A stretch of DNA of 56,403 bases from assembly GCA_964408955.1 (NCBI GenBank), contig CAYPBK010000010.1, positions 1-56,403 on the forward strand, in the 5' to 3' direction. Positions 25,884 through 34,778 of the stretch are shown here, piece after piece. This stretch comes from JAAYKT01 sp964408955 (GTDB lineage: Bacteria > Bacillota > Clostridia > Lutisporales > Lutisporaceae). The notes under the pieces are model-generated. The model was not told the DNA's origin, did no database searches, and worked only from the letters and a program-made list of their open reading frames with translations. The translations under genes and the position numbers were made by a program. The stretch's first letter is position 1. Every line of letters begins with the position of its first letter.

Positions 25884-26618
25884 ATGAACCCTATTGCTTT
25901 TCATATATTTGGTTTGGAAGTTAGATGGTATGGGATTCTGATTGCAACAGGCATGATTATAGGTTTATACATTGCATATAAAGAAGCAGAAAGGCAAGGC
26001 TTTAATCCCGATGATTTGATCGATTTGGTGTTGTGGTGTATACCTTCGGCACTTATTGGTGCAAGGCTTTATTATGTAATTTTTCAATGGGATTATTATA
26101 AAGGAAATATTTTAAAAATTTTAAATACGAGAGAAGGAGGTTTAGCATTTCATGGTGGACTTATTGCCGCTGTTTTTATAGGCTATTTATTTACACGATA
26201 CAAAAAACTTCCTTTTTGGAAAACTGCAGACATTGTAGCGCCAAGTATTTCCCTCGGGCAAGCAATTGGAAGATGGGGTAATTATATAAATGGTGAAGCC
26301 CATGGTGGTCCTACAAACCTTCCCTGGGGCATAATAGTTAACGGTGCAAAAGTACACCCCACTTTTTTCTATGAATCATTTTGGGATTTCGGATTATTTT
26401 TGTTTTTAATACTTTATCGTAAAAAAAAGAAATTTAACGGTGAAATTATATTACTATACTCTATAATATATTCAATAGGAAGGTTTTGGATTGAAGAGTT
26501 AAGAACTGATAGCTTAATGTTTATGGGTATGAGAGTAGCGCAAATAATAAGTGTTTTAATGGCGTTTACAGGACTAATTTTTCTTTACAAAATGAGAAAG
26601 AATGATAAAGCGGAATAA
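25884..26618 (+). CDS. lgt: Prolipoprotein diacylglyceryl transferase
   Basis: The 244-residue membrane enzyme transfers diacylglycerol from phosphatidylglycerol to the lipobox cysteine of prolipoproteins. It has about seven membrane segments, the conserved H90 in AFHGGL, and the family signature GRWGNYINGEAHGGPT beginning at G129-R130. The C-terminal RFWIEELRTDSLMFMGMRVAQIIS is also typical. GGAG precedes the ATG, and it has its own promoter. It would process the predicted lipoprotein encoded on the minus strand at 4.6-5.6 kb. Confidence 0.96.
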   Translation: MNPIAFHIFGLEVRWYGILIATGMIIGLYIAYKEAERQGFNPDDLIDLVLWCIPSALIGARLYYVIFQWDYYKGNILKILNTREGGLAFHGGLIAAVFIGYLFTRYKKLPFWKTADIVAPSISLGQAIGRWGNYINGEAHGGPTNLPWGIIVNGAKVHPTFFYESFWDFGLFLFLILYRKKKKFNGEIILLYSIIYSIGRFWIEELRTDSLMFMGMRVAQIISVLMAFTGLIFLYKMRKNDKAE

Positions 26619-26784
26619 AGTCGTTATATTCATTTAAACTTAAGTTTTTCATATCTACAAAATATGTATTCTTTCTTAATCAGCTTTTATATTTTTATAA
26701 GAATAGTACTTAGATTTTTAAGTATTATTTTTTTATTTTGTAATTAAAGAAGGATTTTAAGAAAATTTATAGAATAGTACAATA

Positions 26785-26814
26785 AAGTGGCACGAAGTGG
26801 TACGAAGTGGTATG
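26785..26814 (+). promoter_or_regulatory. Three phased MraZ-binding-type repeats
   Basis: AAGTGGCACG, AAGTGGTACG and AAGTGGTATG occur head to tail at 26785, 26795 and 26805, an exact 10-bp period, 28 bases before mraZ. Tandem GTGG/TGGG-containing boxes with one-turn spacing are the known MraZ target upstream of dcw operons, so autoregulation by MraZ is the obvious reading. Confidence 0.8.
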
Positions 26815-26842
26815 ATAAAAGAATATTTAAAGGGTGTTTCTT

Positions 26843-27274
26843 ATGTTTATAGGAGAGTATAAGCATACATTAGATAACAAAAATAGGGTAAGCATGCCTG
26901 CAAAGTTTAGGGATAGTTTTGGAGGTTCTTTTGTCATCACTAAAGGACTGGATAATTGTTTGTTCATTTATCCTATGGACGAGTGGAAAATAATAGAGGA
27001 AAAATTAAAGAAGCTACCTATGACCAACAAAGATGCCAGAGCTTTTGTGAGGTTTTTCTTTGCAGGAGCTACTGAATGTGAAATAGATAAGCAAGGTAGA
27101 ACGCTAATACCAAGCAATTTAAAGGACTTTGCAAAAATAGACAGAGATGTCGTTATAATAGGTGTTTCAACAAGAGTTGAATTGTGGAGTTTAGAGGAAT
27201 GGAATAATTTTAATAGTGATGCGAATATTACTTATGAAGAAGTAGCAGAAAAAATGACTCAGCTTGGGATTTAA
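26843..27274 (+). CDS. mraZ: Transcriptional regulator MraZ
   Basis: This 143-residue protein has two SpoVT-AbrB-type domains in tandem: EYKHTLDNKNRVSMPAKFRD at the N-terminus and CEIDKQGRTLIPSNLKDFA in the second half. MraZ binds repeats upstream of its own operon and regulates division and wall genes. ATG 26843 is chosen because the family starts MFIGEY and AAAGGG lies just upstream; an in-frame GTG at 26834 is not needed. First gene of the dcw cluster. Confidence 0.96.
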   Translation: MFIGEYKHTLDNKNRVSMPAKFRDSFGGSFVITKGLDNCLFIYPMDEWKIIEEKLKKLPMTNKDARAFVRFFFAGATECEIDKQGRTLIPSNLKDFAKIDRDVVIIGVSTRVELWSLEEWNNFNSDANITYEEVAEKMTQLGI

Positions 27275-27290
27275 AAGGGAGGGGCTAATA

Positions 27291-28238
27291 TTGGAATATG
27301 CTCATATACCGGTTCTGCTTAAGGAAGTTCTGGAGGGCTTAAATGTTATCTCCGGAGGAACCTATGTTGACGGAACACTGGGTGGAGGCGGACATGCATA
27401 TGAAATAGCGAAAAGAATGCAGCCTGATGGGTTGCTTATAGGTATCGATCAGGATATTTGCGCTATAGATGCTGCAAAAAGCAAGCTGACAAAATATGAA
27501 GATAATATAATATTAGTTAATGATAATTTTAGAAATGTTAAATCAATTATAGAAAGTCAAGGTATTGAAAAGGTAGATGGAATACTCTTTGACCTAGGGG
27601 TGTCCTCTTATCAATTGGATGAGGGAGAACGTGGCTTTAGCTATATGAAAGATGCCAAGCTTGATATGAGAATGGACAGAAATTTAAAATTAAATGCAGA
27701 ATCAATTATAAACGAATGGACCGAGGATGAAATAGCTAGAGTAATAAAAGATTATGGAGAGGAAAGATGGGCGAAAAGGATTGCTTCATTTATTATCAAA
27801 GAGAGGTTAAATAAAAGGATAACTACAACATTTGAACTTGTTGAGATAATTAAAAATGCAATTCCCGCGTCTGCTAGAAGAGAAGGGCCTCATCCAGCTA
27901 AAAGAACATTTCAAGGAATAAGAATAGCTGTTAACGATGAATTAGCTTCCGTAGAGAAGGCTATAACAGATGGAGTAGAGCTTTTAAAAACGGATGGGAG
28001 GATTTGTGTTATTACATTTCATTCACTGGAGGATCGGATTGTTAAAACAATATTTAACAAGCTGGAGAAGCCATGTATCTGTCCTCCAAAAAGTCCAATT
28101 TGTACTTGCAAATTGGTACCAAAGCTTAAAGTCATCACAAGAAAAGTGATTATTGCAGATGAACAAGAATTAAATGAAAACCCACGCTCAAGAAGTGCAA
28201 AACTAAGAATTGCTAAAAGACTAGGTTCTAATATATAA
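27291..28238 (+). CDS. rsmH: 16S rRNA (cytosine-1402-N4)-methyltransferase
   Basis: The product (315 residues) methylates C1402 in the ribosomal P site using SAM. The SAM-binding motif is VDGTLGGGGHA, followed by LFDLGVSSYQLDEGERGFSY and the C-terminal FHSLEDRIVK, all typical of RsmH (MraW). TTG 27291 is chosen: GGGAGGGG lies about 8 bases upstream and the protein then starts MEYAHIPVLLKEVL as in the family. It follows mraZ by 16 bases. Confidence 0.96.
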   Translation: MEYAHIPVLLKEVLEGLNVISGGTYVDGTLGGGGHAYEIAKRMQPDGLLIGIDQDICAIDAAKSKLTKYEDNIILVNDNFRNVKSIIESQGIEKVDGILFDLGVSSYQLDEGERGFSYMKDAKLDMRMDRNLKLNAESIINEWTEDEIARVIKDYGEERWAKRIASFIIKERLNKRITTTFELVEIIKNAIPASARREGPHPAKRTFQGIRIAVNDELASVEKAITDGVELLKTDGRICVITFHSLEDRIVKTIFNKLEKPCICPPKSPICTCKLVPKLKVITRKVIIADEQELNENPRSRSAKLRIAKRLGSNI

Positions 28239-28253
28239 TAAGGGGGAATAAAA

Positions 28254-28754
28254 TTGTTAATAGCAGATAACAGAGCTTATGATTATATTGACGAGCAATA
28301 TATTTTTGAAAAGCCCCTTTATGAAGAAAAAAATAAGCAAAAGCGAGTAGTAAAAAAAGCAAAAAAACAAAGATCAAAGTCTCATATATCTACTGTAGTG
28401 CTTATATTTTCTATTAGTATTCTAGTGATTGCCCGATATGCCTATATAGCTGAAATTAACTTTAATATAAACGCTATGGAAAAGGAATTAAAAGAAGTAC
28501 AAAAAGAAAACTCCTTATTGAACGTTAAGCTGGCTCAGGCAATTAACCTTCAATCTTTAGAAAGGATTGCACTGGAGGAATTGGATATGCAGTATCCGGA
28601 GCCAGAGCAAATAGTATATGTAAGTGTCGCTGAATCGATTAAAGAAAATGCAGCTATTGACAAAACATATCTTTCGAAGAAGGATGTGCTTGAAAATAAA
28701 TATATTGCTAAGGTTAAATCTATAATAAGCATTTTTATATCTTATATTGATTAG
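28254..28754 (+). CDS. ftsL: Cell division protein FtsL-like
   Basis: The 166-residue protein has a basic cytoplasmic N-terminus (about 1-43), one membrane segment (TVVLIFSISILVIARYAYI) and a leucine-zipper-like outside helix (NFNINAMEKELKEVQKENSLLNVKLAQ), then a region with LQSLERIALEELDMQYPEPEQIVYV. This bitopic layout and its place between rsmH and the penicillin-binding protein identify FtsL, which links FtsQ and the septal synthase. TTG 28254 follows AGGGGG. Sequence conservation in this family is low, so the call rests on layout and context. Confidence 0.85.
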   Translation: MLIADNRAYDYIDEQYIFEKPLYEEKNKQKRVVKKAKKQRSKSHISTVVLIFSISILVIARYAYIAEINFNINAMEKELKEVQKENSLLNVKLAQAINLQSLERIALEELDMQYPEPEQIVYVSVAESIKENAAIDKTYLSKKDVLENKYIAKVKSIISIFISYID

Positions 28755-28775
28755 GATTCCCTGGGGGGTATTATT

Positions 28776-30758
28776 GTGACTTTAATAGCCAAGAAAATAA
28801 GGAAAAGGGTTCTTTTCCTTTTAGGCAGTTTTACGGTTTTGTTTATTTTTTTTGCCGTAAAGCTATTTTTTATACAAATAATTGATGGTCAGGTATATCA
28901 GCAAAAAGCGATGGATCAGTGGACAAGAGATATACCTGTACCTTCTAAAAGAGGAATAATCTTAGATAGAAACGGTAAAGAGCTTGTTACAAATGCTCCG
29001 GCGTATCAGGTTTATGTCAGACCCGTTGAAGTAGAGAATAAGGAGGAAATAGCAGCAATCCTTTCTATAGAGTTGGACATAAGCGAAAGTTCAATGATTG
29101 AGAAGCTTAATACAAAAAAGGATACTATATTGTTAAAGCAAAAAGTAGATTCGGAAGTAGTTAATTCTTTAAGAGAAAAAAATATAAAGGGATTAATATT
29201 TATAGATGACAGCAAAAGGTTTTATACGCAAAATAATTTTGCCTCTTATATTTTAGGTTTTACTAATTATGATAATCAAGGTCAAGACGGTGTTGAAGCC
29301 ACTTTTGAAAAATATCTTAACGGCTTTCCCGGCAGAGATATTAAGATGACAGATTCTTATGGGAGAGAATTACCAGGCGGAGATAGGAAGTATTATGAAC
29401 CTCAGGATGGCTTAAATTTAATTTTAACAATTGATGAGGTTATACAACATTTCACGGAAAAAGCAATTGAAAATGCATTAAATGAAAACAAGGCTAAACG
29501 TGCCATGGGTATTGTTATGGACCCAAAAACCGGTGATATTTTAGCGCTTGTTGTAAAACCGGACTATGATAACAATAACCCCAGAAAGATACCGGAAGAA
29601 TACGCAGATGAATGGGGCAATATGTCCTCCAAAGAACAGTATGATGCGTTATTTAAAACATGGCGAAATCCCATTATCTCCGACACCTATGAACCAGGCT
29701 CCACCTTTAAAATTATTACCTCTGCTGCAGGATTAGAGGAAGGGGTGGTAAAGCCGGATGATAAATTCTTTTGCTCCGGTTTTGTAACGGTAGCGGGCAG
29801 AAAGCTAAAATGCTGGAGAAGCTATAGACCCCATGGTAGTGAAACTTTCGTAGAAGGAGTACAAAATTCATGTAATCCGGTTTTTATTGAAGTAGCACAA
29901 AGATTGGGGAGAGATAAATTTTATAAATATATTAAAGGCTTTGGATTTGGCTCCACTACCAGCATAAAGCTTTTGGGTGAAGCTTCAGGAATAGTAAAAA
30001 ACATTAATTCAATAGGTCCGGTTGAGCTTGCTAATATTGCCTTTGGTCAAGGTATTAGTATTACCCCTATCCAGTTAATAACTGCCGCCTCTGCAGTAAT
30101 TAATGACGGGTATCTTATGGAGCCAAGGATAGCTAAAAGGCTGATAAATGAATCCGGAGAAGTCATACACGATTTTCAGCCTCGAATGGTTAGGCAGGTT
30201 ATTTCAAAAGATACGTCCATGTTGATGAGAGATATATTGGAATCTGTCGTAAATAACGGTTCAGGGGCGGGGGCTTATATACCCGGATTCAAGGTTGGTG
30301 GGAAAACCGGTACGGCGCAAAAGGCAGAAGGTGGTGTTTATGTTCAAGGTAAATATGTTTCTTCCTTTGTTGCTTTCGCACCTTCTAACGATCCCAAGGT
30401 AGTGGTTTTGGTTGTCATTGACGAACCAAGTGCAGGAAGTTATTACGGAGGTGTTATTGCATCGCCTGTTGTCAAAAGCATATTGTCAGATTCCCTAAGA
30501 TATTTAGACGTTAAACCGCAATACACTGAAGAAGAAGCTAAATTGTTGCTTAAGAATAAAATAGTAGTTCCAGAAGTTAGAAACCTTAAATTGAAAGAAG
30601 CTAAAAAACTGATAGCTGAAAATAAACTTAGATATAGATTGGAGGAAGAACAAGAAGAACCCACAGAAGACTCTTTAGTAATTGATCAAACACCGAGAGC
30701 TAACGCTAAAGTAGATGAAGGTACTATTGTAATTCTGTATGCAAAACCAAAGGATTAA
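28776..30758 (+). CDS. spoVD: Class B penicillin-binding protein with PASTA domain (FtsI/SpoVD type)
   Basis: This 660-residue, membrane-anchored transpeptidase cross-links peptidoglycan at the septum or in the spore cortex. One membrane segment lies at about 11-33, then the dimerisation domain and the catalytic motifs SxxK (S309-TFK312), SxN (S365-CN367) and KTG (K510-TG). The C-terminus has a single PASTA domain (about 590-660). B. subtilis SpoVD has one PASTA domain and PBP2B two, which favours SpoVD; with only one such gene here it may serve division too. GTG start after GGGGGG. Confidence 0.93.
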   Translation: MTLIAKKIRKRVLFLLGSFTVLFIFFAVKLFFIQIIDGQVYQQKAMDQWTRDIPVPSKRGIILDRNGKELVTNAPAYQVYVRPVEVENKEEIAAILSIELDISESSMIEKLNTKKDTILLKQKVDSEVVNSLREKNIKGLIFIDDSKRFYTQNNFASYILGFTNYDNQGQDGVEATFEKYLNGFPGRDIKMTDSYGRELPGGDRKYYEPQDGLNLILTIDEVIQHFTEKAIENALNENKAKRAMGIVMDPKTGDILALVVKPDYDNNNPRKIPEEYADEWGNMSSKEQYDALFKTWRNPIISDTYEPGSTFKIITSAAGLEEGVVKPDDKFFCSGFVTVAGRKLKCWRSYRPHGSETFVEGVQNSCNPVFIEVAQRLGRDKFYKYIKGFGFGSTTSIKLLGEASGIVKNINSIGPVELANIAFGQGISITPIQLITAASAVINDGYLMEPRIAKRLINESGEVIHDFQPRMVRQVISKDTSMLMRDILESVVNNGSGAGAYIPGFKVGGKTGTAQKAEGGVYVQGKYVSSFVAFAPSNDPKVVVLVVIDEPSAGSYYGGVIASPVVKSILSDSLRYLDVKPQYTEEEAKLLLKNKIVVPEVRNLKLKEAKKLIAENKLRYRLEEEQEEPTEDSLVIDQTPRANAKVDEGTIVILYAKPKD

Positions 30759-30773
30759 TAATAATACTGATAT

Positions 30774-30808
30774 AAGGCAAAAGAATTTATTTGTTCTTGT
30801 TGCCTTTT
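30774..30808 (+). terminator. Possible terminator between pbp and murE
   Basis: AAGGCAA (30774-30780) pairs with TTGCCTT (30800-30806), with a bulged inner extension, followed by a short T-run. The 194-base gap before murE also suggests a new transcription unit. Confidence 0.55.
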
Positions 30809-30952
30809 AAATTAATTAGCGGTTATAAAGCAGCTTTAATTAATTATTATATGTCAGGAATAGATTGCTTAACAATTGATGTCTGCAACCTATTTGTTGG
30901 AAGTTGTAATCAGTTTCCTGATAAGCGTAAATAATTTTCTTGAGGTGGTCGT

Positions 30953-32410
30953 TTGAAATTATATAAGATCATTGATGGGTTAAATGTCCTTAGTATTAAA
31001 GGCAGCTTGGATATTGATATAAAAGGTATTGCTTATGATTCTAGGTCAGTATCAGATGGATTTTTGTTTTTATGTATTGACGGAGAGATATCCGATGGGC
31101 ATGATTATATAGAAAAAGCCATTTCAAAAGGTGCTATTGCCATTGTTAGTGAAAAAAATATTAAACATTGTCCTGTAACGATGATAAAAGTAGAAAGCTC
31201 CAGGGATGCCATGCCTAAAATCTCGTCTATATTTTACAATAACCCAACGGATATGTTAAAATTAATCGGAATAACCGGAACAAATGGCAAAACAACAACG
31301 ACTTACCTAATAAAATCTATTTTAGAGCGTTGGAATAAAAAAGTCGGTCTTATCGGTACTATAGAATTTGAGATAGGACAGAGGAAAGATAAAGCGTTTA
31401 GAACAACTCCGGAATCCTTGGATTTGCAAAAACTATTCAGGGATATGGTAGACACCGGTTTAACATATGGCGTTATTGAAGTATCTTCTCATTCTCTTGT
31501 GCTCAATAGAGTAAATGAATGCAAGTTTCACATTGGTGCTTTTACAAATTTATCGCAGGACCATTTAGATTTTCATAAGACAATGGAAAGTTATAGTGCC
31601 GCAAAGGAAAAGTTGTTTTATTTGACTCACTATGCAAATGTGATAAATGTTGATGATAGCGAAGGTAGAAGAATAATAGATAATATCAGGAAAAGAGACA
31701 TAAAGCTCGTAACTTACGGTATAAATGAAAAAGCGGATATTATGGCGCAAGACATCAATCTGGGAAGTGAAGGTATTGAATTTTATCTTGTTACTCCAGA
31801 TTATTCTGCCCTTGTTAAAGGCAGCATTCCAGGATTATTCAGTGTATATAATTGTTTAACGGCGGCGGCAGTGGCATATGCAGAAGGAGTTCCTTATAAT
31901 GTAATAAGAGAAGGGCTGGAAAAGGCGGAGCATGTGCCTGGAAGAATGGAGGTTCTTGACACTAGAACACCTTATAGAATTATAATAGATTATGCTCATA
32001 CACCCGATGGACTGAGGAATGTTTTAAAAACAATTAGAGGCTTTACTGCGGGGAGGATAATAACTGTTTTCGGGTGTGGCGGGAATAGGGATAAAAGCAA
32101 AAGACCAGTAATGGGAAAAATTGCAGGTACACTTTCTGACTATTGTATAATTACATCAGACAACCCAAGAAAGGAAAACCCATATTCAATAATAAAAGAA
32201 ATAGAAAATGGTATCAAGAATACAAATTGCAGATATATTTGCATTGAGAACAGAAAGGAAGCTATAAAGGAAGCAATTAATCATGCAGATGAAGGTGATG
32301 TCGTTTTGCTTTCCGGCAAAGGACATGAAATCAGCCAGGAATTAGCGGATGGTATTATTGATTTTGATGAAAGAAAAATTGTAGAAGGTTTACTAGTGGA
32401 GGGAAATTAA
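30953..32410 (+). CDS. murE: UDP-MurNAc-L-Ala-D-Glu:meso-diaminopimelate ligase
   Basis: The cytoplasmic ligase (485 residues) adds the third stem-peptide residue to the peptidoglycan precursor using ATP. The P-loop GTNGKTTT spans about 109-116; the substrate-selecting motif D403-NPR406 is the form found in meso-diaminopimelate enzymes, so the wall is predicted to be DAP-type. TTG 30953 follows GAGGTGG. The stop overlaps the murF start by one base. Length and motifs are normal. Confidence 0.97.
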   Translation: MKLYKIIDGLNVLSIKGSLDIDIKGIAYDSRSVSDGFLFLCIDGEISDGHDYIEKAISKGAIAIVSEKNIKHCPVTMIKVESSRDAMPKISSIFYNNPTDMLKLIGITGTNGKTTTTYLIKSILERWNKKVGLIGTIEFEIGQRKDKAFRTTPESLDLQKLFRDMVDTGLTYGVIEVSSHSLVLNRVNECKFHIGAFTNLSQDHLDFHKTMESYSAAKEKLFYLTHYANVINVDDSEGRRIIDNIRKRDIKLVTYGINEKADIMAQDINLGSEGIEFYLVTPDYSALVKGSIPGLFSVYNCLTAAAVAYAEGVPYNVIREGLEKAEHVPGRMEVLDTRTPYRIIIDYAHTPDGLRNVLKTIRGFTAGRIITVFGCGGNRDKSKRPVMGKIAGTLSDYCIITSDNPRKENPYSIIKEIENGIKNTNCRYICIENRKEAIKEAINHADEGDVVLLSGKGHEISQELADGIIDFDERKIVEGLLVEGN

Positions 32411-33780
32411 TGGAGCCTATATATATTTCAGAGCTGGCTTATGCTACCCAAGGAGTAATAAAAAACTGTCAAGAAGATTATTTAATAAAAGGAATATCAA
32501 CGGATAGCCGGGCAATCAAGTCAAAGGATTTATATGTTCCTATTATTGGTGAAAATTTTGACGGTCATATATTTATTGACAGCGCTATCAGTAACGGTGC
32601 ATCAGCTGTGCTTTCCGATAGGGATTTACAAAATGAAAGAATTATATATATTAAAGTAAAGGATACTGAAAAGGCTTTAGGGGATATAGCCAAGTTTTAT
32701 AGAGCCAGATACAATATACCTGCAATCGGGATAACAGGCAGCTCAGGAAAGACAACAACAAAAGAAATGGTCGCTTCAGTATTAAATCAGTCCTTTAAAG
32801 TATTAAAAAATGAAGGTAACTACAATAATACTATTGGTCTTCCTCATACAATTTTTAATTTGAATAAAGAGCATGAGTTGTGTGTTCTTGAGATGGGAAT
32901 GAATAGTTTTGGTGAGATAAGTAAGCTTGCTGATATAGTTAAGCCTGACATAGCAATAATAACAAATATAGGTACAGCCCATATTGAATTTTTAAAAACC
33001 CGTGAAAATATTTTAAAAGCAAAAATGGAGATAACTGAATTTTTCAAAAAGGAAAACATTTTAATTATAAACGGTGATGATGAAATGCTTAAAACTATAA
33101 AGCATAAGGGTTTTAACATAATTAAATTTGGTTTGGGCAAGGGAAATAATATTTATGCTTTTAATATAAAACAAGTAGATAATGATGGGATGGAGTTTTG
33201 TGTTAATTTTGGGAATACTATTGAAGCATTTTTTATACCTCTTATAGGAATTCATAATGTATATAATGGTTTATGCGCTGTAGCTTTAGGATATCATTTA
33301 GGTATAGATTCTAATAGAATAAGAGAGGGTTTATTGCATTTTAAGCCTCCTGCCATGAGGATGGAGAGCTATGTTACCGGCGACGGAATAACTATTATTA
33401 ATGATTCATATAATGCAAACCCCCAGTCTGTGGAAGCATCAATAAAAACTCTGGCTGCTATGAAAAGCACAGCTAGAAAGGTTGCTATATTAGGTGATAT
33501 GATGGAGTTGGGAGAGCACTCTGAAGTCATGCATTATGAAGCGGGGGAATTTATCGCCAAAGAAAAAATAGATGTCTTGATCGCAATTGGGGAAAGGGCA
33601 AAAGGAATCCAGCTAGGCGCAGTTGAAAACGGTATTCCTTTAAGCTATCACTATACAAACAAAAATGATGCGCTAAAGAACATTAAGGAAATTCTTATAC
33701 CTTATGATATCGTATTGATAAAGGGATCCAGGGCAGGGAAACTGGAAGATATATCTGATTTTTTACGAGAGAGGAGATAA
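32410..33780 (+). CDS. murF: UDP-MurNAc-tripeptide:D-Ala-D-Ala ligase
   Basis: The product (456 residues) adds D-Ala-D-Ala to complete the stem pentapeptide, using ATP in the cytoplasm. The P-loop is GSSGKTTT (110-117), with downstream Mur-ligase marks ILEMGMNSFGEI-like and DSYNANPQSVEASI in the C-terminal domain. The ATG shares a base with the murE stop (TAATG), a tight coupling. Length is typical. Confidence 0.97.
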   Translation: MEPIYISELAYATQGVIKNCQEDYLIKGISTDSRAIKSKDLYVPIIGENFDGHIFIDSAISNGASAVLSDRDLQNERIIYIKVKDTEKALGDIAKFYRARYNIPAIGITGSSGKTTTKEMVASVLNQSFKVLKNEGNYNNTIGLPHTIFNLNKEHELCVLEMGMNSFGEISKLADIVKPDIAIITNIGTAHIEFLKTRENILKAKMEITEFFKKENILIINGDDEMLKTIKHKGFNIIKFGLGKGNNIYAFNIKQVDNDGMEFCVNFGNTIEAFFIPLIGIHNVYNGLCAVALGYHLGIDSNRIREGLLHFKPPAMRMESYVTGDGITIINDSYNANPQSVEASIKTLAAMKSTARKVAILGDMMELGEHSEVMHYEAGEFIAKEKIDVLIAIGERAKGIQLGAVENGIPLSYHYTNKNDALKNIKEILIPYDIVLIKGSRAGKLEDISDFLRERR

Positions 33781-33788
33781 ATCGTAAA

Positions 33789-34763
33789 ATGAACTATTTG
33801 ATAAGCAGCGAATATAAACTTTTTATAATTTGTATTATTTCATCCTTTGTCTTGGCTTTAGTAGCCGGTCCTTTATTTATACCCATTCTTAAACATTTGA
33901 AATTCGGGCAAAAAGTTAGAGACGACGGACCTCAAAGCCACTTAAAAAAGGAAGGAACACCTACAATCGGGGGACTCATTTTTTTAGTACCTGCTGTTAT
34001 TGTTTCCTTATCATTTTCAAAAGATAAGGATATGCTTCTTGCACTTGTTACTACTTTACTTTATGGTGCAATTGGATTTTTGGACGATTATATTAAAGTA
34101 ATAAAGAAAAGATCCTTGGGTTTAAAAGCTTGGCATAAGATTTTTGCGCAGTTGGCTGCAGCAATTTTTTTAGGCTATATTGCAGGAGGCGTTAGTCAAA
34201 CGGGTACTGAAATACTTGTGCCTTTTACGGGTAAATACATAGATTTGGGTTTTTTATATATACCTTTCACAATATTTATGATTTTAGGCGTTGTTAATAG
34301 TGTCAATTTAACCGATGGCTTGGATGGACTTGCGGGGGGCACAACAGTAGTTGTATTTGGGTTTTTTGCAGTAATAGCGTTAACAATAAAACATATAGGT
34401 ATATTGGTATTTTGCGGTTCTTTTATTGGCGCTATTTTAGGATTTTTGAGGTTTAATTCTCATCCCGCCCAGGTTATTATGGGAGATACAGGTGCATTGT
34501 CCTTGGGAGCTGCTTTGGCATCCTTGGCAGTAATATTAAAACTGCCATTGTTTTTGGTAATAGTTGGAGGGGTTTATGTGGCAGAGGCTTTATCAGATAT
34601 CATACAGGTTTTTTATTTTAAAAGGACAGGTAAACGCATTTTTAAGATGGCACCGTTGCATCATCATTTTGAATTATCCGGTTGGGCAGAAACGAAAGTT
34701 GTATCAGTATTTATTATTATTTCCATAATATTATGTTTGATTGGTATTCTGGGAATTAGATAG
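33789..34763 (+). CDS. mraY: Phospho-MurNAc-pentapeptide transferase
   Basis: The membrane enzyme (324 residues) moves phospho-MurNAc-pentapeptide onto undecaprenyl phosphate to make lipid I. About ten membrane segments are present. Family motifs are KKEGTPTIGG, GFLDDYIKV (the Mg2+-binding aspartates), NLTDGLDGLAGG and the HHHFE loop. It starts 8 bases after murF with GAGGAG upstream. All motifs are intact. Confidence 0.97.
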   Translation: MNYLISSEYKLFIICIISSFVLALVAGPLFIPILKHLKFGQKVRDDGPQSHLKKEGTPTIGGLIFLVPAVIVSLSFSKDKDMLLALVTTLLYGAIGFLDDYIKVIKKRSLGLKAWHKIFAQLAAAIFLGYIAGGVSQTGTEILVPFTGKYIDLGFLYIPFTIFMILGVVNSVNLTDGLDGLAGGTTVVVFGFFAVIALTIKHIGILVFCGSFIGAILGFLRFNSHPAQVIMGDTGALSLGAALASLAVILKLPLFLVIVGGVYVAEALSDIIQVFYFKRTGKRIFKMAPLHHHFELSGWAETKVVSVFIIISIILCLIGILGIR

Positions 34764-34778
34764 CGAGAGGTTGATCCT

